Shown: piece by piece, positions 45,578 through 53,808 of the stretch | Numbering within the stretch: position 1 is the first letter of the stretch | Layout: each line of letters begins with the position of its first letter | Origin: Stagnimonas sp965279705 | GTDB lineage: Bacteria > Pseudomonadota > Gammaproteobacteria > Nevskiales > Nevskiaceae | Length of the DNA: 64,000 bases | Assembly: GCA_965279705.1 (NCBI GenBank) | Contig: OZ257257.1 | Location: 1,364,001 to 1,428,000, forward strand | Reading direction: 5' to 3' | Position numbers and translations under genes: made by a program | Notes under the pieces: generated by a model | Told to the model about the DNA's origin: nothing | The model's input: only the letters and a program-made list of their open reading frames with translations | The model's database searches: none

Positions 45578-45593
45578 GGGGAGAGAGCCATAT

Positions 45594-45607
45594 ATGCATG
45601 GTTAGCC
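45594..45607. repeat. attC site, right part
   Basis: ATGCATG followed by the core GTTAGCC (45601-45607). Together with 44128-44173 it makes one attC. GTTAGCC equals the first bases of the neighbouring cassette (45950-45956 on the other strand), as required for a cassette and its own attC. Confidence 0.85.
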
Positions 45608-45949
45608 ATTGCCGAACCCGAGAAAGAAAAATGCCCCCCGTAAAACACAAATCAAAGCCAAGACGTTAAACAGGAGGACCGCAGCCCAAAATTGAAATGG
45701 TTTTTGCTCGCGGTAGATGCCCTTAACCCCAGTTTTGCCAGGAAAATAGCCAGCTCTCACGGCCTCAATAGTTAGGACTGCTGTGAAAATTCCGAAAAAT
45801 GTTACAGCGAGCTGCCATACCGCTTCGGTTGAAAAGCTGGCCGGCATGAAGAGTTGGGCTAGACAGGCCGCAAGTATGAGAAGCGCCATGCACACGCACA
45901 AAGCGTGTGAGTGCTTTGACCATTTACGATAGTTGGGCAAATTGCTCAT
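45602..45949 (-). CDS. small membrane protein in an integron cassette
   Basis: 115 residues with three to four hydrophobic segments (about 17-36, 42-66, 85-108). No family recognised. The ATG follows the cassette core GTTAGCC directly and the TAA lies within the attC core, so the gene fills the cassette. Lacks a Shine-Dalgarno sequence; expression must come from a promoter in the attI/integrase region. The only cassette left at this relic integron. Confidence 0.78.
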   Translation of the reverse strand: MSNLPNYRKWSKHSHALCVCMALLILAACLAQLFMPASFSTEAVWQLAVTFFGIFTAVLTIEAVRAGYFPGKTGVKGIYREQKPFQFWAAVLLFNVLALICVLRGAFFFLGFGNG

Positions 45950-46066
45950 GGCTAACGCTATTTAGGCGTCAAAAGTGACAGCTATCACGCCGCTCTTTTG
46001 CGCAAACAATGTTCAAGTCTTTTCCCATGCCTATGATTCCCTTTGTATATTTCTTGAGGCGATCCC
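45950..46066 (-). other. attI-like region between cassette and integrase remnant
   Basis: The GTTAGCC core (minus strand, 45956-45950) begins the cassette and is preceded by AAATAGC. The region between this and the integrase stub is where attI and the divergent cassette and integrase promoters would lie in an integron. I see no convincing LexA box. Classified from position, not from a complete attI sequence. Confidence 0.55.
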
Positions 46067-46165
46067 GTGCTGGAGCCGACAAAAGCGTCAAACGCCAAAA
46101 CGCCGAAACTTCTCGATCAGGTGCGGGAACGAATTCGCATCCTGCGCCACAGCCTGAGAACTGAA
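46067..46165 (+). pseudogene. intI: integron integrase IntI, N-terminal remnant
   Basis: GTG start and about 33 codons: VLEPTKASNAKTPKLL then DQVRERIRILRHSLRTE. The second part is plainly the N-terminus of IntI tyrosine recombinases (class 1: LDQLRERIRYLHYSLRTE). Similarity stops after RTE, and the frame ends about 12 codons later at TGA. All catalytic domain residues (Arg, His, Tyr) are gone, so it cannot recombine attC sites. Divergent orientation to the cassette is the normal integron layout. Confidence 0.82.
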
Positions 46166-46246
46166 ACAACATCTGTCAACGCGGCCAGCCATTGCTGGTG
46201 AACATCACGGGCTGCGTGGCAAGCCGGGCGTCAGCCAGCGCGCTCC

Positions 46247-48628
46247 CTAAAACGAATAACTGATGCTCTGCGTGAACAGCCGCGGCTCGTTGATGCCGGA
46301 GGAGGCGAAGTTGCCGGGGGCCAGGGGCTGGCTGAGTTTCTGGTCGTAGTAGCGGGTGTTGGTGATGTTGCGCACGCCCATGTTGATCGCCCACTGCTTG
46401 CTGTGGTCGCTGATGATGAAGAAGGCGTTGTAGAGATTGGTGGCCCCCTGCTTCTTGCGGGGGTCGAGGTCCACATCCAGAAACCGGCTGCTGCGGAACA
46501 CCCAGTCCAGCCCCAGCGAACCGCTCAGGCCGTTGCCGAGGGGGAAGAAGAAATTGGGTGCGACGGCCGCCGTCCAGCGTGGCGCGTAGGGCAGGCGCTT
46601 GCCGGAGAGATCCTGCTGGGTGCAGTTGCTGGCATCGCCATAGCAGGGGCCGTTGGGGTAGTCGCGGTAGCGGGCATCGGTGTAGCCCACGCTGCTGCGA
46701 AACAGCAGGAACGGTACGGCTTCGGGCAGCCATTGAAAGTCGACTTCGCCGCCGCGTGATTCGGCGCGGCCAGCGTTGAGCACGAGGAAGCGGTTGCCCA
46801 GAAACGTGGAGACCTGCAGGTTGCTGAAGTCGGTGAAAAACGCCGAGCCGCTAACGCGCATGCGGCCCTTGTAGAGGCGCGCCTTGGTGCCGAACTCGTA
46901 GCTGGTGGCGCGCTCGGGGCCGTACTCGTTTTCGGTTGAGCGCAGCGGCAGGCCGTTGAAGCCGCCGTTCTTGTAGCCGCGTGCGTAGGTGAAGTAATGC
47001 GACACCTGTTTGCTGGGCGAAAACTTGAGGCCGCCTTTGGGCGAGTAGTCGCCCTCCTTGCGGGCGAGCGGCGTCTGGTGGTCTTCGGCGTTGGCGATGA
47101 AGCCGATGATGGGGCTCGATACCTCTGCCGAGGCGAGGCCATCCTTGCGGAAAGCGCCGTAGCGCACGCCGCCGATGACCGCCCACTTGGGCAGAAAGTT
47201 GTACTCGAACTGCCCAAAGCCGGCGATGGTCTGCTCGTTCTGCGCCAGCCGGGTCTGCACGTTCTGGTTGTTGACGCCAGTGGGGTCGAGCAGCGGCAAA
47301 ATGTCCCGCAGCGTCATCGCCACCGTGGTGCCCAGGCCGCCCGCGCCGGCGGGGATGTTCTCGTTGCAGTTGCCGGGCCCGCCGGCATCCGATGCCGTGC
47401 AGTACGCGAGCGCGCCATCGAGGCTTTCCAGATTGAACAAATCCGAGGCGCCGTAGCTGGCTTTTGAGAGATAGATGCCGGCGATGAAGCTGATGCCGTG
47501 GCCGTAGCCGAACAGATCCTTGCCGTTGCCGGTGAAGCGGATTTCTTCCGACACCTGCCGGTAGATGCTGGGTTCGAGCAGGCTGTCGCTGATGAAGGGG
47601 ATGGGCGTGAAGTCGGCGTCGATGTTGCGCTGCCCGGCTTTGGACTCGGCATAGGCGGTGATGGCCGTGAGCTTGAAGTTGCTGATGCCGCCAAAGCTGG
47701 GCAGCGGTGATTCCAGCGTCATCGCATAGCTGCTGATGGTGGACTGCTCCGCACTCGGGTAGTCGGTGGAGACGGTGCGGTTGCTGAAGTGGTCGTCGTA
47801 GTCGGGGTCGTATTGGCGGATGGTCGCTTCCATCGCCGCACTGATGTCGGTGAGCTGGAAGTTGGAGTTGTTCTGCGTGAAGCGCGAGTGCAGGGCGGTG
47901 AAGTCGAGTGCTACGCCATTGTCGGTGGCGTAGCGCGCGCGCAGGCGCAGGCTGTTGAGCTCTTCGTTTTCTTCCGGCCGGTTGAGCTTGGTGTTGTAGA
48001 GCGTGTTGCGGTCGCCGTTCTGAAAGCTGCCGGAAAGCCGAATGCCGAAGTCCTTGTTGATGGGGATCGACAGCGCCGGCCGCACGGTGAAATCGCCATA
48101 GCCGCGGTTGAGCACCTCGCCGTCGAACGCGAGCACCGGCCCCGGCTTGTTGGTGACCACGTTGAACAGGCCGGCGGTCGAGTTCTTGCCGAACAGCGTG
48201 CCCTGCGGCCCGCGCAGAATCTCGAAGTGATGCACGTCGTTGAAGAACGCCGACAGAAAGTTGGCGCGACCGTAATAGACGCCATCCACCACCGTGCCGA
48301 CGGAGGGGTCGAAGCCCAGGTTGGTGTCGGGTGTGCCCAGGCCGCGGATCACGAACTGCCCGGCCGAACCGGAGACATTCATGGTGACGTTGGCGGCGTA
48401 GTCGGCGGCCTCCTGAAAGCCGCTGACGGCGCGCTCGCGCATGAACTCTTCGCTGAGCGAGGTGACCGATGCCGGCACTTTTTCAAGCGTCTGCGCCACG
48501 CGCGTGGCGGTGATAGTGACGTGGTCCAGCTCGGTGGGGCGGGCCGTTTTAGCTGGCTCGTCCTGCGCCGGTGTAGCGGTCGCGAGGGTGGCCAGCAGCG
48601 CTGCTGCTGCGAGTTGGCGCGCGCTCAT
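46247..48628 (-). CDS. TonB-dependent outer-membrane receptor
   Basis: 793 residues. Signal peptide about 1-21; TonB-box-like DHVTITATRV (about 34-43), plug domain (about 45-165, with VIRGLGTPDTNLGFDP and EILRGPQGTLFGKN), and a 22-strand barrel ending in an aromatic Phe (SISYSF). Substrate class is not certain; the family includes siderophore, vitamin and carbohydrate uptake. The start overlaps the mlaC/hpnM-like stop (ATGA), an unusual operon partner. The integrase remnant and cassette lie just beyond its 3' end. Confidence 0.9.
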   Translation of the reverse strand: MSARQLAAAALLATLATATPAQDEPAKTARPTELDHVTITATRVAQTLEKVPASVTSLSEEFMRERAVSGFQEAADYAANVTMNVSGSAGQFVIRGLGTPDTNLGFDPSVGTVVDGVYYGRANFLSAFFNDVHHFEILRGPQGTLFGKNSTAGLFNVVTNKPGPVLAFDGEVLNRGYGDFTVRPALSIPINKDFGIRLSGSFQNGDRNTLYNTKLNRPEENEELNSLRLRARYATDNGVALDFTALHSRFTQNNSNFQLTDISAAMEATIRQYDPDYDDHFSNRTVSTDYPSAEQSTISSYAMTLESPLPSFGGISNFKLTAITAYAESKAGQRNIDADFTPIPFISDSLLEPSIYRQVSEEIRFTGNGKDLFGYGHGISFIAGIYLSKASYGASDLFNLESLDGALAYCTASDAGGPGNCNENIPAGAGGLGTTVAMTLRDILPLLDPTGVNNQNVQTRLAQNEQTIAGFGQFEYNFLPKWAVIGGVRYGAFRKDGLASAEVSSPIIGFIANAEDHQTPLARKEGDYSPKGGLKFSPSKQVSHYFTYARGYKNGGFNGLPLRSTENEYGPERATSYEFGTKARLYKGRMRVSGSAFFTDFSNLQVSTFLGNRFLVLNAGRAESRGGEVDFQWLPEAVPFLLFRSSVGYTDARYRDYPNGPCYGDASNCTQQDLSGKRLPYAPRWTAAVAPNFFFPLGNGLSGSLGLDWVFRSSRFLDVDLDPRKKQGATNLYNAFFIISDHSKQWAINMGVRNITNTRYYDQKLSQPLAPGNFASSGINEPRLFTQSISYSF

Positions 48629-49263
48629 TTGCAGCGCGCCTTGAGTGCTTTGGTCTGCGCATCGAGTTTGCCCATCAGCGCTTCAAAGCCTTCGCTTTTC
48701 ATGGTGCCGTCGTATTGGGTGGCGCGCAGCGCCAGGTCGCTGACGCCATCGGCCAGCACGTTGACCACCTGCCAGCGGTCGCCGCGCAGTTTCAGCACGT
48801 AGTCGAGTGTGATGGCGCTGCTGTCACCGGGCGTGAGCGTGGTGTGTACCAGCGCATCGCCACTGGCGAGCAGGCTGTTGTTGCCGGTGGCAAAACGCAC
48901 TGCGTTTGGTGTGGCGAACTCGGTGGCATAGGTGGTGATCACCGAGCTGCGCAGCGCGGCCGCGAAGCGCTCGCGCTGCGCCGCATCGAGGGTCTTCCAG
49001 TGGCGGCGCAGGGCGCGCTCGGCCAGAAAGGGTAGGTCGAAAGTGCTATCGACCGCCGGCTGCACCAGCTGCATGCGCCCCTCGCAGCCCAGCTTGGCGC
49101 TGCGACTCATGGCATCGGTGAGCGTGTCGTGAAACACCGTGACGGTGGCGGCGGGCAGGCTGGCCGCTGCGGGTGTTGGGTTCGTGGCCCAGCCGGGCGT
49201 GGCCACCGTGGCAATCACGGCGGCAAAGACAAATGCGGTGCGAACCAGTCGTATGCGAAACAT
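48625..49263 (-). CDS. MlaC/Ttg2D (HpnM-like) periplasmic lipid-binding protein
   Basis: 212 residues from the ATG at 49263 (the longer open frame upstream is antisense to hpnN). Signal peptide about 1-26. The mature region contains DLPFLAERALRRHWKTLD and the beta-sheet core of the MlaC/toluene-tolerance family that carries phospholipid; with hpnN opposite it is best called HpnM-like. It is coupled to the TonB receptor gene downstream and is divergent from the RND transporter. Confidence 0.85.
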   Translation of the reverse strand: MFRIRLVRTAFVFAAVIATVATPGWATNPTPAAASLPAATVTVFHDTLTDAMSRSAKLGCEGRMQLVQPAVDSTFDLPFLAERALRRHWKTLDAAQRERFAAALRSSVITTYATEFATPNAVRFATGNNSLLASGDALVHTTLTPGDSSAITLDYVLKLRGDRWQVVNVLADGVSDLALRATQYDGTMKSEGFEALMGKLDAQTKALKARCK

Positions 49264-49452
49264 GCAGGGTGAGCAGTAGGTTGTATGGAAGCTGAACGGA
49301 AAAAAGGGTAACAGACGCCTGCCGGTCGACCACGCCTGATTGCCATGGCATGTCGGCATCGCACCTATTCGATTCGCGCAGCAATCGCCCCTTTCCGCCA
49401 GCGATCCGCGCACCGTATGCTCGCCGACACCTTTCCGCTGCTTTGCAAACCC

Positions 49453-52059
49453 ATGAGCGACCGCCTGCAAGGCTTGCTGCACCTCTGGGTGCTCTTCATC
49501 CAGCGATGGGCAAAAGCCGTGGCCTGGGTGTGTGCGGGCCTGGCGGCGGTGGCGCTGGGTATTGCCGCGCTGCGGCTGTCGGTAGACACCAACCCCGCCA
49601 ACATGCTGGACAGCAATCTGCCGTGGCGGCAGGCCGAGCTGGCGCTGGATCGGGCCTTCCCCAACAGCGATGGCGGTCTGGTGCTGGTGATCGAAGCCGC
49701 CGAGCCCAGCCGCGCTGCGGCGGCACAAGCCGCGCTGGGTGCGATCCTCAAGCCGCAACTCGCCCTGTTTGCCGATGTGCGCGCCGCCGAGCTGGAGCCG
49801 TATTTTCAGCAGAACGGACTGCTGTATCTCGAACCCACTGTGCTGCAGGACGTGGCCGACGGCGTGCTGCGCGCCCAGCCGTTTCTGGGTGCCCTGGCGC
49901 GCGAGCCGAGCCTTGCCGGGCTGGCGGGGCTGATTGAAAAAGCCCTTCTGGTGCCCGATGCCAGCAGCGGCGACTTTGACCTGGTACCTGCGCTCAACGC
50001 CGTGGCGGAAGCCACCGAGGCCGCCACCACGGGCCAGGCCAAACCGCTGGACTGGGCCAAGCTGATGGCCACGCCCGCTGGCCTCTCGCCCTCGCCACGC
50101 AAGTTCATCGAGCTGGTGCCGGTGCTGGACTACGGCCGCCTGCAACCGGCCACGGTGGCGATCGCCGCCATCCGCAGTGCGATTGCCCAGGTGCAGGGCG
50201 CGACCCCCGGCTACGGTGATGTGCGCATCCGCCTCACCGGCCGCATCGCGCTGGAGCACGAGGAAATCGGCATGGCCTTCAGCGGTGCGCTACTGGCCTT
50301 CGGCGTCGCTCTGGTGCTGTCGGCAGGCTTGCTGTTTGTGGCACTACGTTCGCGACGGCTGGTACTGGCAACGGTGCTGACCTTGCTGTTTGGCTTGGTG
50401 CTGACCGCCGCCTTTGCCGGCCTGGCGGTGCAAAAGCTCAATCTCATCTCGATGGCGTTCGCCGTGCTCTATGTCGGCCTGGGCCTCGACTACGCGCTGT
50501 ACCTGGCGCTGCGCTACCGCGAGCTGCGCCAGCACGGCACGCCGCACCGCGAGGCCGTGCCGCAGGCGGCATCGGACATCGGCGGCTTTCTATTCGTGTG
50601 TGCGGCCACCACCTCGCTCGGGTTTCTGGCCTTTGTGCCCACCGCCTTCATCGGCATTGCCGGCCTGGGCCTGATCTCGGGCGCAGGCATGTTCATCAGC
50701 CTCATCGCCAGCCTCACCTTGCTGCCAGCACTGCTGACGCTGCTGCCGCCGCCGGCACCGGGGCCCGCATTGCCAGGCCGCTGGCTGGAGGCGCTGCTGG
50801 AACTGCCGTACCGCAAGCGGCGCGAAATCTGGATTGGCATGGCGGTGTTGTTGCTGCTCGCGGCCTATTTCGCGCCGCGCGCGCGCTTCGACTTCGACCC
50901 CCTGCATCTGCGCGACCCCGACAGCGAATCGGTGCGCACCTTCCGCGATCTGCTCGCCGACCCGGTGATCCCCACGCTGACCCTCTCGGCCATCGCCGCC
51001 AACGCCGCCGAGGCAGAGGCCTTGGCCGCAAAGGTGCGCCCGCTCGCCACCGTGCGACAGGTGATGACGCTGGCGCAGCTGGTGCCGACGCAGCAGGCCG
51101 AAAAGCTCGCCATCATCGAAGACCTCGCCTTCAGCCTCGGCCCCGAGCTGACCACGCCCGGCGAGTTGCTGGTGGTGGCGCGGGCCGAAGACGCGGCTGC
51201 CATCGATCGCCTCGAAGTCGCCATGCAGCAAGCCGCGCGGCAATGGCGCGGCCCGCCCGCTGCTGCTGCAGCGCGACTTGCAAAGGCGCTGGAAGCGCTG
51301 CAATCCAGCCAACGCCCGCTGGAGGGTGTGGCGCTGCTGCGCCGCAACCTGCTGGATAACCTGGGTGCGCAAATTGCCGAACTGAGGCTGTCGCTCACTG
51401 CGCATGCCGTCACTGCCGAAGACCTGCCGCTGTGGCTGCGCGCGCGCTGGCTGGCCGAGGACGGCCGCCAGCGGGTGGAGATCTGGCCACGCGCGGTGCT
51501 CGACGACAACGACAGCACCCGCACTTTCGTGCGCAGCGTGCAGGCCGTGGTGCCGACGGTGAGCGGCCCGCCGGTGGGCATGATCGAAGCGGGCGAGGTG
51601 GTGGTGCAGTCGTTCCAGCAGGCGTTTCTCTACTCTGCCGGGGCGATTGGCCTGCTGCTGCTGATTTTGCTGCGCAGCCTGCGCGATACGCTGCTGGTGC
51701 TGCTGCCCTTGGCGGCGGCAGGCCTGCTGACCATGGCGGCGTCGGTGGTCACAAACACGCCGTTCAACTTTGCCAACGTCATCGCCCTGCCGCTGCTGCT
51801 GGGCGTCGGTGTGGACTACGGCGTCTACCTGGTGCAGCAGGCGCGGCGATTGCCCGCCGACGCCAATCTGCTCAAGACCGGTGCCACCCGCGCGGTGCTG
51901 TTCGGTGCGCTGGTGACGATGGCCAATTTCGGCGACCTGATGCTCGCGCGCCACCCCGGCATGGTCAGCATGGGCCTGCTGCTGACGGTGGGGCTGGGTG
52001 TGATTCTGCTCTGCACGCTGGTGCTGTTGCCGGGCTTGCTGCAACGGTTTCGCCGATGA
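49453..52059 (+). CDS. hpnN: HpnN-like RND/MMPL transporter
   Basis: 868 residues from ATG 49453 (an ATG at 49345 is in frame but unlikely). RND fold with two repeats: TM1, a periplasmic domain (DTNPANMLDSNLPWRQAE..., NGLLYLEP and AQPFLGALAREPSLAGL, all typical of HpnN), membrane bundles about 265-415 and 700-860. HpnN exports hopanoids to the outer membrane in hopanoid producers. No squalene-hopene cyclase is in the window, so a different lipid is possible. greB overlaps its stop as ATGA. Confidence 0.85.
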   Translation: MSDRLQGLLHLWVLFIQRWAKAVAWVCAGLAAVALGIAALRLSVDTNPANMLDSNLPWRQAELALDRAFPNSDGGLVLVIEAAEPSRAAAAQAALGAILKPQLALFADVRAAELEPYFQQNGLLYLEPTVLQDVADGVLRAQPFLGALAREPSLAGLAGLIEKALLVPDASSGDFDLVPALNAVAEATEAATTGQAKPLDWAKLMATPAGLSPSPRKFIELVPVLDYGRLQPATVAIAAIRSAIAQVQGATPGYGDVRIRLTGRIALEHEEIGMAFSGALLAFGVALVLSAGLLFVALRSRRLVLATVLTLLFGLVLTAAFAGLAVQKLNLISMAFAVLYVGLGLDYALYLALRYRELRQHGTPHREAVPQAASDIGGFLFVCAATTSLGFLAFVPTAFIGIAGLGLISGAGMFISLIASLTLLPALLTLLPPPAPGPALPGRWLEALLELPYRKRREIWIGMAVLLLLAAYFAPRARFDFDPLHLRDPDSESVRTFRDLLADPVIPTLTLSAIAANAAEAEALAAKVRPLATVRQVMTLAQLVPTQQAEKLAIIEDLAFSLGPELTTPGELLVVARAEDAAAIDRLEVAMQQAARQWRGPPAAAAARLAKALEALQSSQRPLEGVALLRRNLLDNLGAQIAELRLSLTAHAVTAEDLPLWLRARWLAEDGRQRVEIWPRAVLDDNDSTRTFVRSVQAVVPTVSGPPVGMIEAGEVVVQSFQQAFLYSAGAIGLLLLILLRSLRDTLLVLLPLAAAGLLTMAASVVTNTPFNFANVIALPLLLGVGVDYGVYLVQQARRLPADANLLKTGATRAVLFGALVTMANFGDLMLARHPGMVSMGLLLTVGLGVILLCTLVLLPGLLQRFRR

Positions 52060-52562
52060 GCCGCTGGCGCCCCCCCAACCCGGATGGCCCGGCCTCGCTC
52101 TACATCACCCGTACCGGTTTCGAGCGCCTGAAAGCCGAATACGAACATCTCTGGCGCGAGCGACGGCCCGAGGTGGTGCGCGCCATCACCGCCGCTGCCG
52201 CCGAGGGCGACCGCAGCGAGAACGCCGAGTACATCTACCGCAAGAAGGAGCTGCGCGAGATCGACGCCCGCGTGCACTACCTGCAACGACGGCTGCCGGA
52301 CTTCAAGGTGGTGGAATCCAGACCCACCGACGGCAGCCGCGTGTTTTTCGGTGCCAGCGTGACGGTGGCCGATGTGGCGAGTGGCGAGGAAAAAACCTAT
52401 CGCATCGTCGGTGGCGACGAGACCGACTTTGCCAGCGGCAGCATCAGCATCGACTCGCCGCTGGCGCGGGCGCTGATGAAAAAGAGCGTGGGCGATGCGC
52501 TGCGCATCACGCTGCCCAGCGGCGAAGCAGAACTAGAGATCGTCGAGATTCGTTACGACTGA
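52056..52562 (+). CDS. greB: transcription elongation factor GreB
   Basis: 168 residues. The N-terminal antiparallel coiled coil (about 15-85) ends in AAAEGDRSENAEYIY, holding the acidic tip (Asp, Glu) that fires RNA polymerase's backtracked-RNA cleavage; the C-terminal FKBP-like domain follows. YITRTGFERLKAEYEHLW and the KKELREID element distinguish GreB from GreA. Coupled to hpnN by ATGA overlap. Confidence 0.93.
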   Translation: MSRWRPPNPDGPASLYITRTGFERLKAEYEHLWRERRPEVVRAITAAAAEGDRSENAEYIYRKKELREIDARVHYLQRRLPDFKVVESRPTDGSRVFFGASVTVADVASGEEKTYRIVGGDETDFASGSISIDSPLARALMKKSVGDALRITLPSGEAELEIVEIRYD

Positions 52563-52571
52563 CTCACTTCT

Positions 52572-52940
52572 TCACTTCGTGGTCGGCAGCACGTCCTTCA
52601 GCACCCGCCAGCCGCCATCGACCGACACCACATCCGTGTAGCCCATCTTCTGCAGCGCGTCGGCGGCAAGAGCCGAGCGAAAGCCGCCGCCGCAGTAGAG
52701 ATAGAGCGGGGTGCTTTTGTCCGGCACGGCACTCTCGATGTCACGCTCGATCACGCCCTTGCCCATCCAGGTCGCGCCCTGCACATGGCCGGCGGCGAAC
52801 TCGCTCTCTTCGCGGGTGTCGATCAGTTTGATCGCCGGCTTGGCCTTGAGTAGTGCGGGCAAGTCGTTGGCGTGTACTTCCTTGATGCGGGATTTGGCGT
52901 CGTTGACGAGGGCGTTGAAACCGGGATTGTGGCCAGCCAT
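52572..52940 (-). CDS. rhodanese-like protein
   Basis: 122 residues, a single rhodanese domain with LIDTREESEFAAGHVQGA and the active-site loop CGGGFRSALAA (Cys about 84). No signal peptide. Possible sulfurtransferase or thiosulfate role; the physiological partner is unknown. Divergent from the SDR gene (78-bp gap) and convergent with greB. Confidence 0.88.
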   Translation of the reverse strand: MAGHNPGFNALVNDAKSRIKEVHANDLPALLKAKPAIKLIDTREESEFAAGHVQGATWMGKGVIERDIESAVPDKSTPLYLYCGGGFRSALAADALQKMGYTDVVSVDGGWRVLKDVLPTTK

Positions 52941-53018
52941 GCGAATTACTCCGTGCGTTTGGACGTGAATGCTTGTTAAAGTGATTTTAGCGAGGAGTTC
53001 GCAGGCAAAGACTTAAAA

Positions 53019-53804
53019 ATGAGCAAGCCAAGAAAGAGCATCTTTATCACGGGGGCCGCCGCCGGCATTGGTCGCGCGACGGCCATCCGCTTTGCGGCAG
53101 CAGGCTGGCGGGTCGGCCTCTACGACGTCAATCTGCTGGGCGTGAAGGCGCTCGCTAGTGAGATTGGCCCGCAGGCCGTGGTGGGCAAGCTCGACGTCAC
53201 CAATGATGTGGCGTTTGCGAATGCATTGGCTGATTTCGCCGAGCCCACCGATGGCTACATCGACGTGCTGTTCAACAACGCCGGCATTCTCTCCACCGGC
53301 GATTTCGAGTCGATGCCGCTGGCCCGCTGCCATGCGCTGATCGACATCAACACCAAGGGCGTGGTCAACGGCTGCCATGCCGCATTGCCGTATCTCAAGC
53401 TCGCGAAAGGGCGTGTCATCAACATGGCCTCGGCCTCTGCCATCTATGGCACGCCGGCGTTCGCGGTGTATTCGTCCACCAAGTTCTTCGTGCGCGGTTT
53501 GACCGAAGCACTCAACATTGAATGGGCGCGGCTCGGCATTTATGTGTGCGATGTGATGCCGCTATTCGTCGATACCCCGATGCTGAAAGACGTTGCGGAG
53601 AAGCCGAAGAGCGTCAAGAACCTTGGTGTGCGATTGACCGCCGACGATATCGCTGCCGTGGTGTTTGAAGCCGCAACTCGTGCCGCTTGGCGCAGCCCCG
53701 TGCATTGGGTACCGGGGCGGCAGACGCAGGCGCTGGCGCTGATGAACAAGCTGGTGCCGCAGCGTCTGGCGCGCGCCTCCAACAAATATCTCTCGGGTTA
53801 CTGA
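53019..53804 (+). CDS. short-chain dehydrogenase/reductase
   Basis: 261 residues. Cofactor motif TGAAAGIGRATA, NNAG (FNNAGIL), catalytic Ser (MASASAIYG) and YSSTK (Tyr/Lys) are all present. The adjacent hydrolase gene starts 5 bases later. Substrate unknown. The Asp near the end of beta2 (LYDVN) favours NAD(H). Confidence 0.88.
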   Translation: MSKPRKSIFITGAAAGIGRATAIRFAAAGWRVGLYDVNLLGVKALASEIGPQAVVGKLDVTNDVAFANALADFAEPTDGYIDVLFNNAGILSTGDFESMPLARCHALIDINTKGVVNGCHAALPYLKLAKGRVINMASASAIYGTPAFAVYSSTKFFVRGLTEALNIEWARLGIYVCDVMPLFVDTPMLKDVAEKPKSVKNLGVRLTADDIAAVVFEAATRAAWRSPVHWVPGRQTQALALMNKLVPQRLARASNKYLSGY

Positions 53805-53808
53805 CGCT

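Larger units (their letters stand above)
44174..45593 (+). mobile_element. IS110-family element, IS1111 subgroup, inserted in attC
   Basis: Subterminal inverted repeats TGGCTCTCTCCCC (44181-44193) and GGGGAGAGAGCCA (45578-45590) are a perfect 13-bp match. Seven bases (GATGAAA) lie outside the left repeat and three (TAT) outside the right repeat, the spacing known for the IS1111 subgroup. Removing 44174-45593 restores the attC found at 1371-1428 apart from two extra bases (AT), so the boundary may shift by 2 bases. Insertion into attC is the known behaviour of the IS1111-attC group. Confidence 0.88.

Noticed and set aside
45969..46172. 67-codon open frame on the minus strand over the integrase stub
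   Set aside because: It is antisense to the clear IntI N-terminus and has no known domain.
49264..50259. Long N-terminal extension of the MlaC-like gene
   Set aside because: The extension is antisense to hpnN. A signal peptide starts at 49263, which fits the family length.
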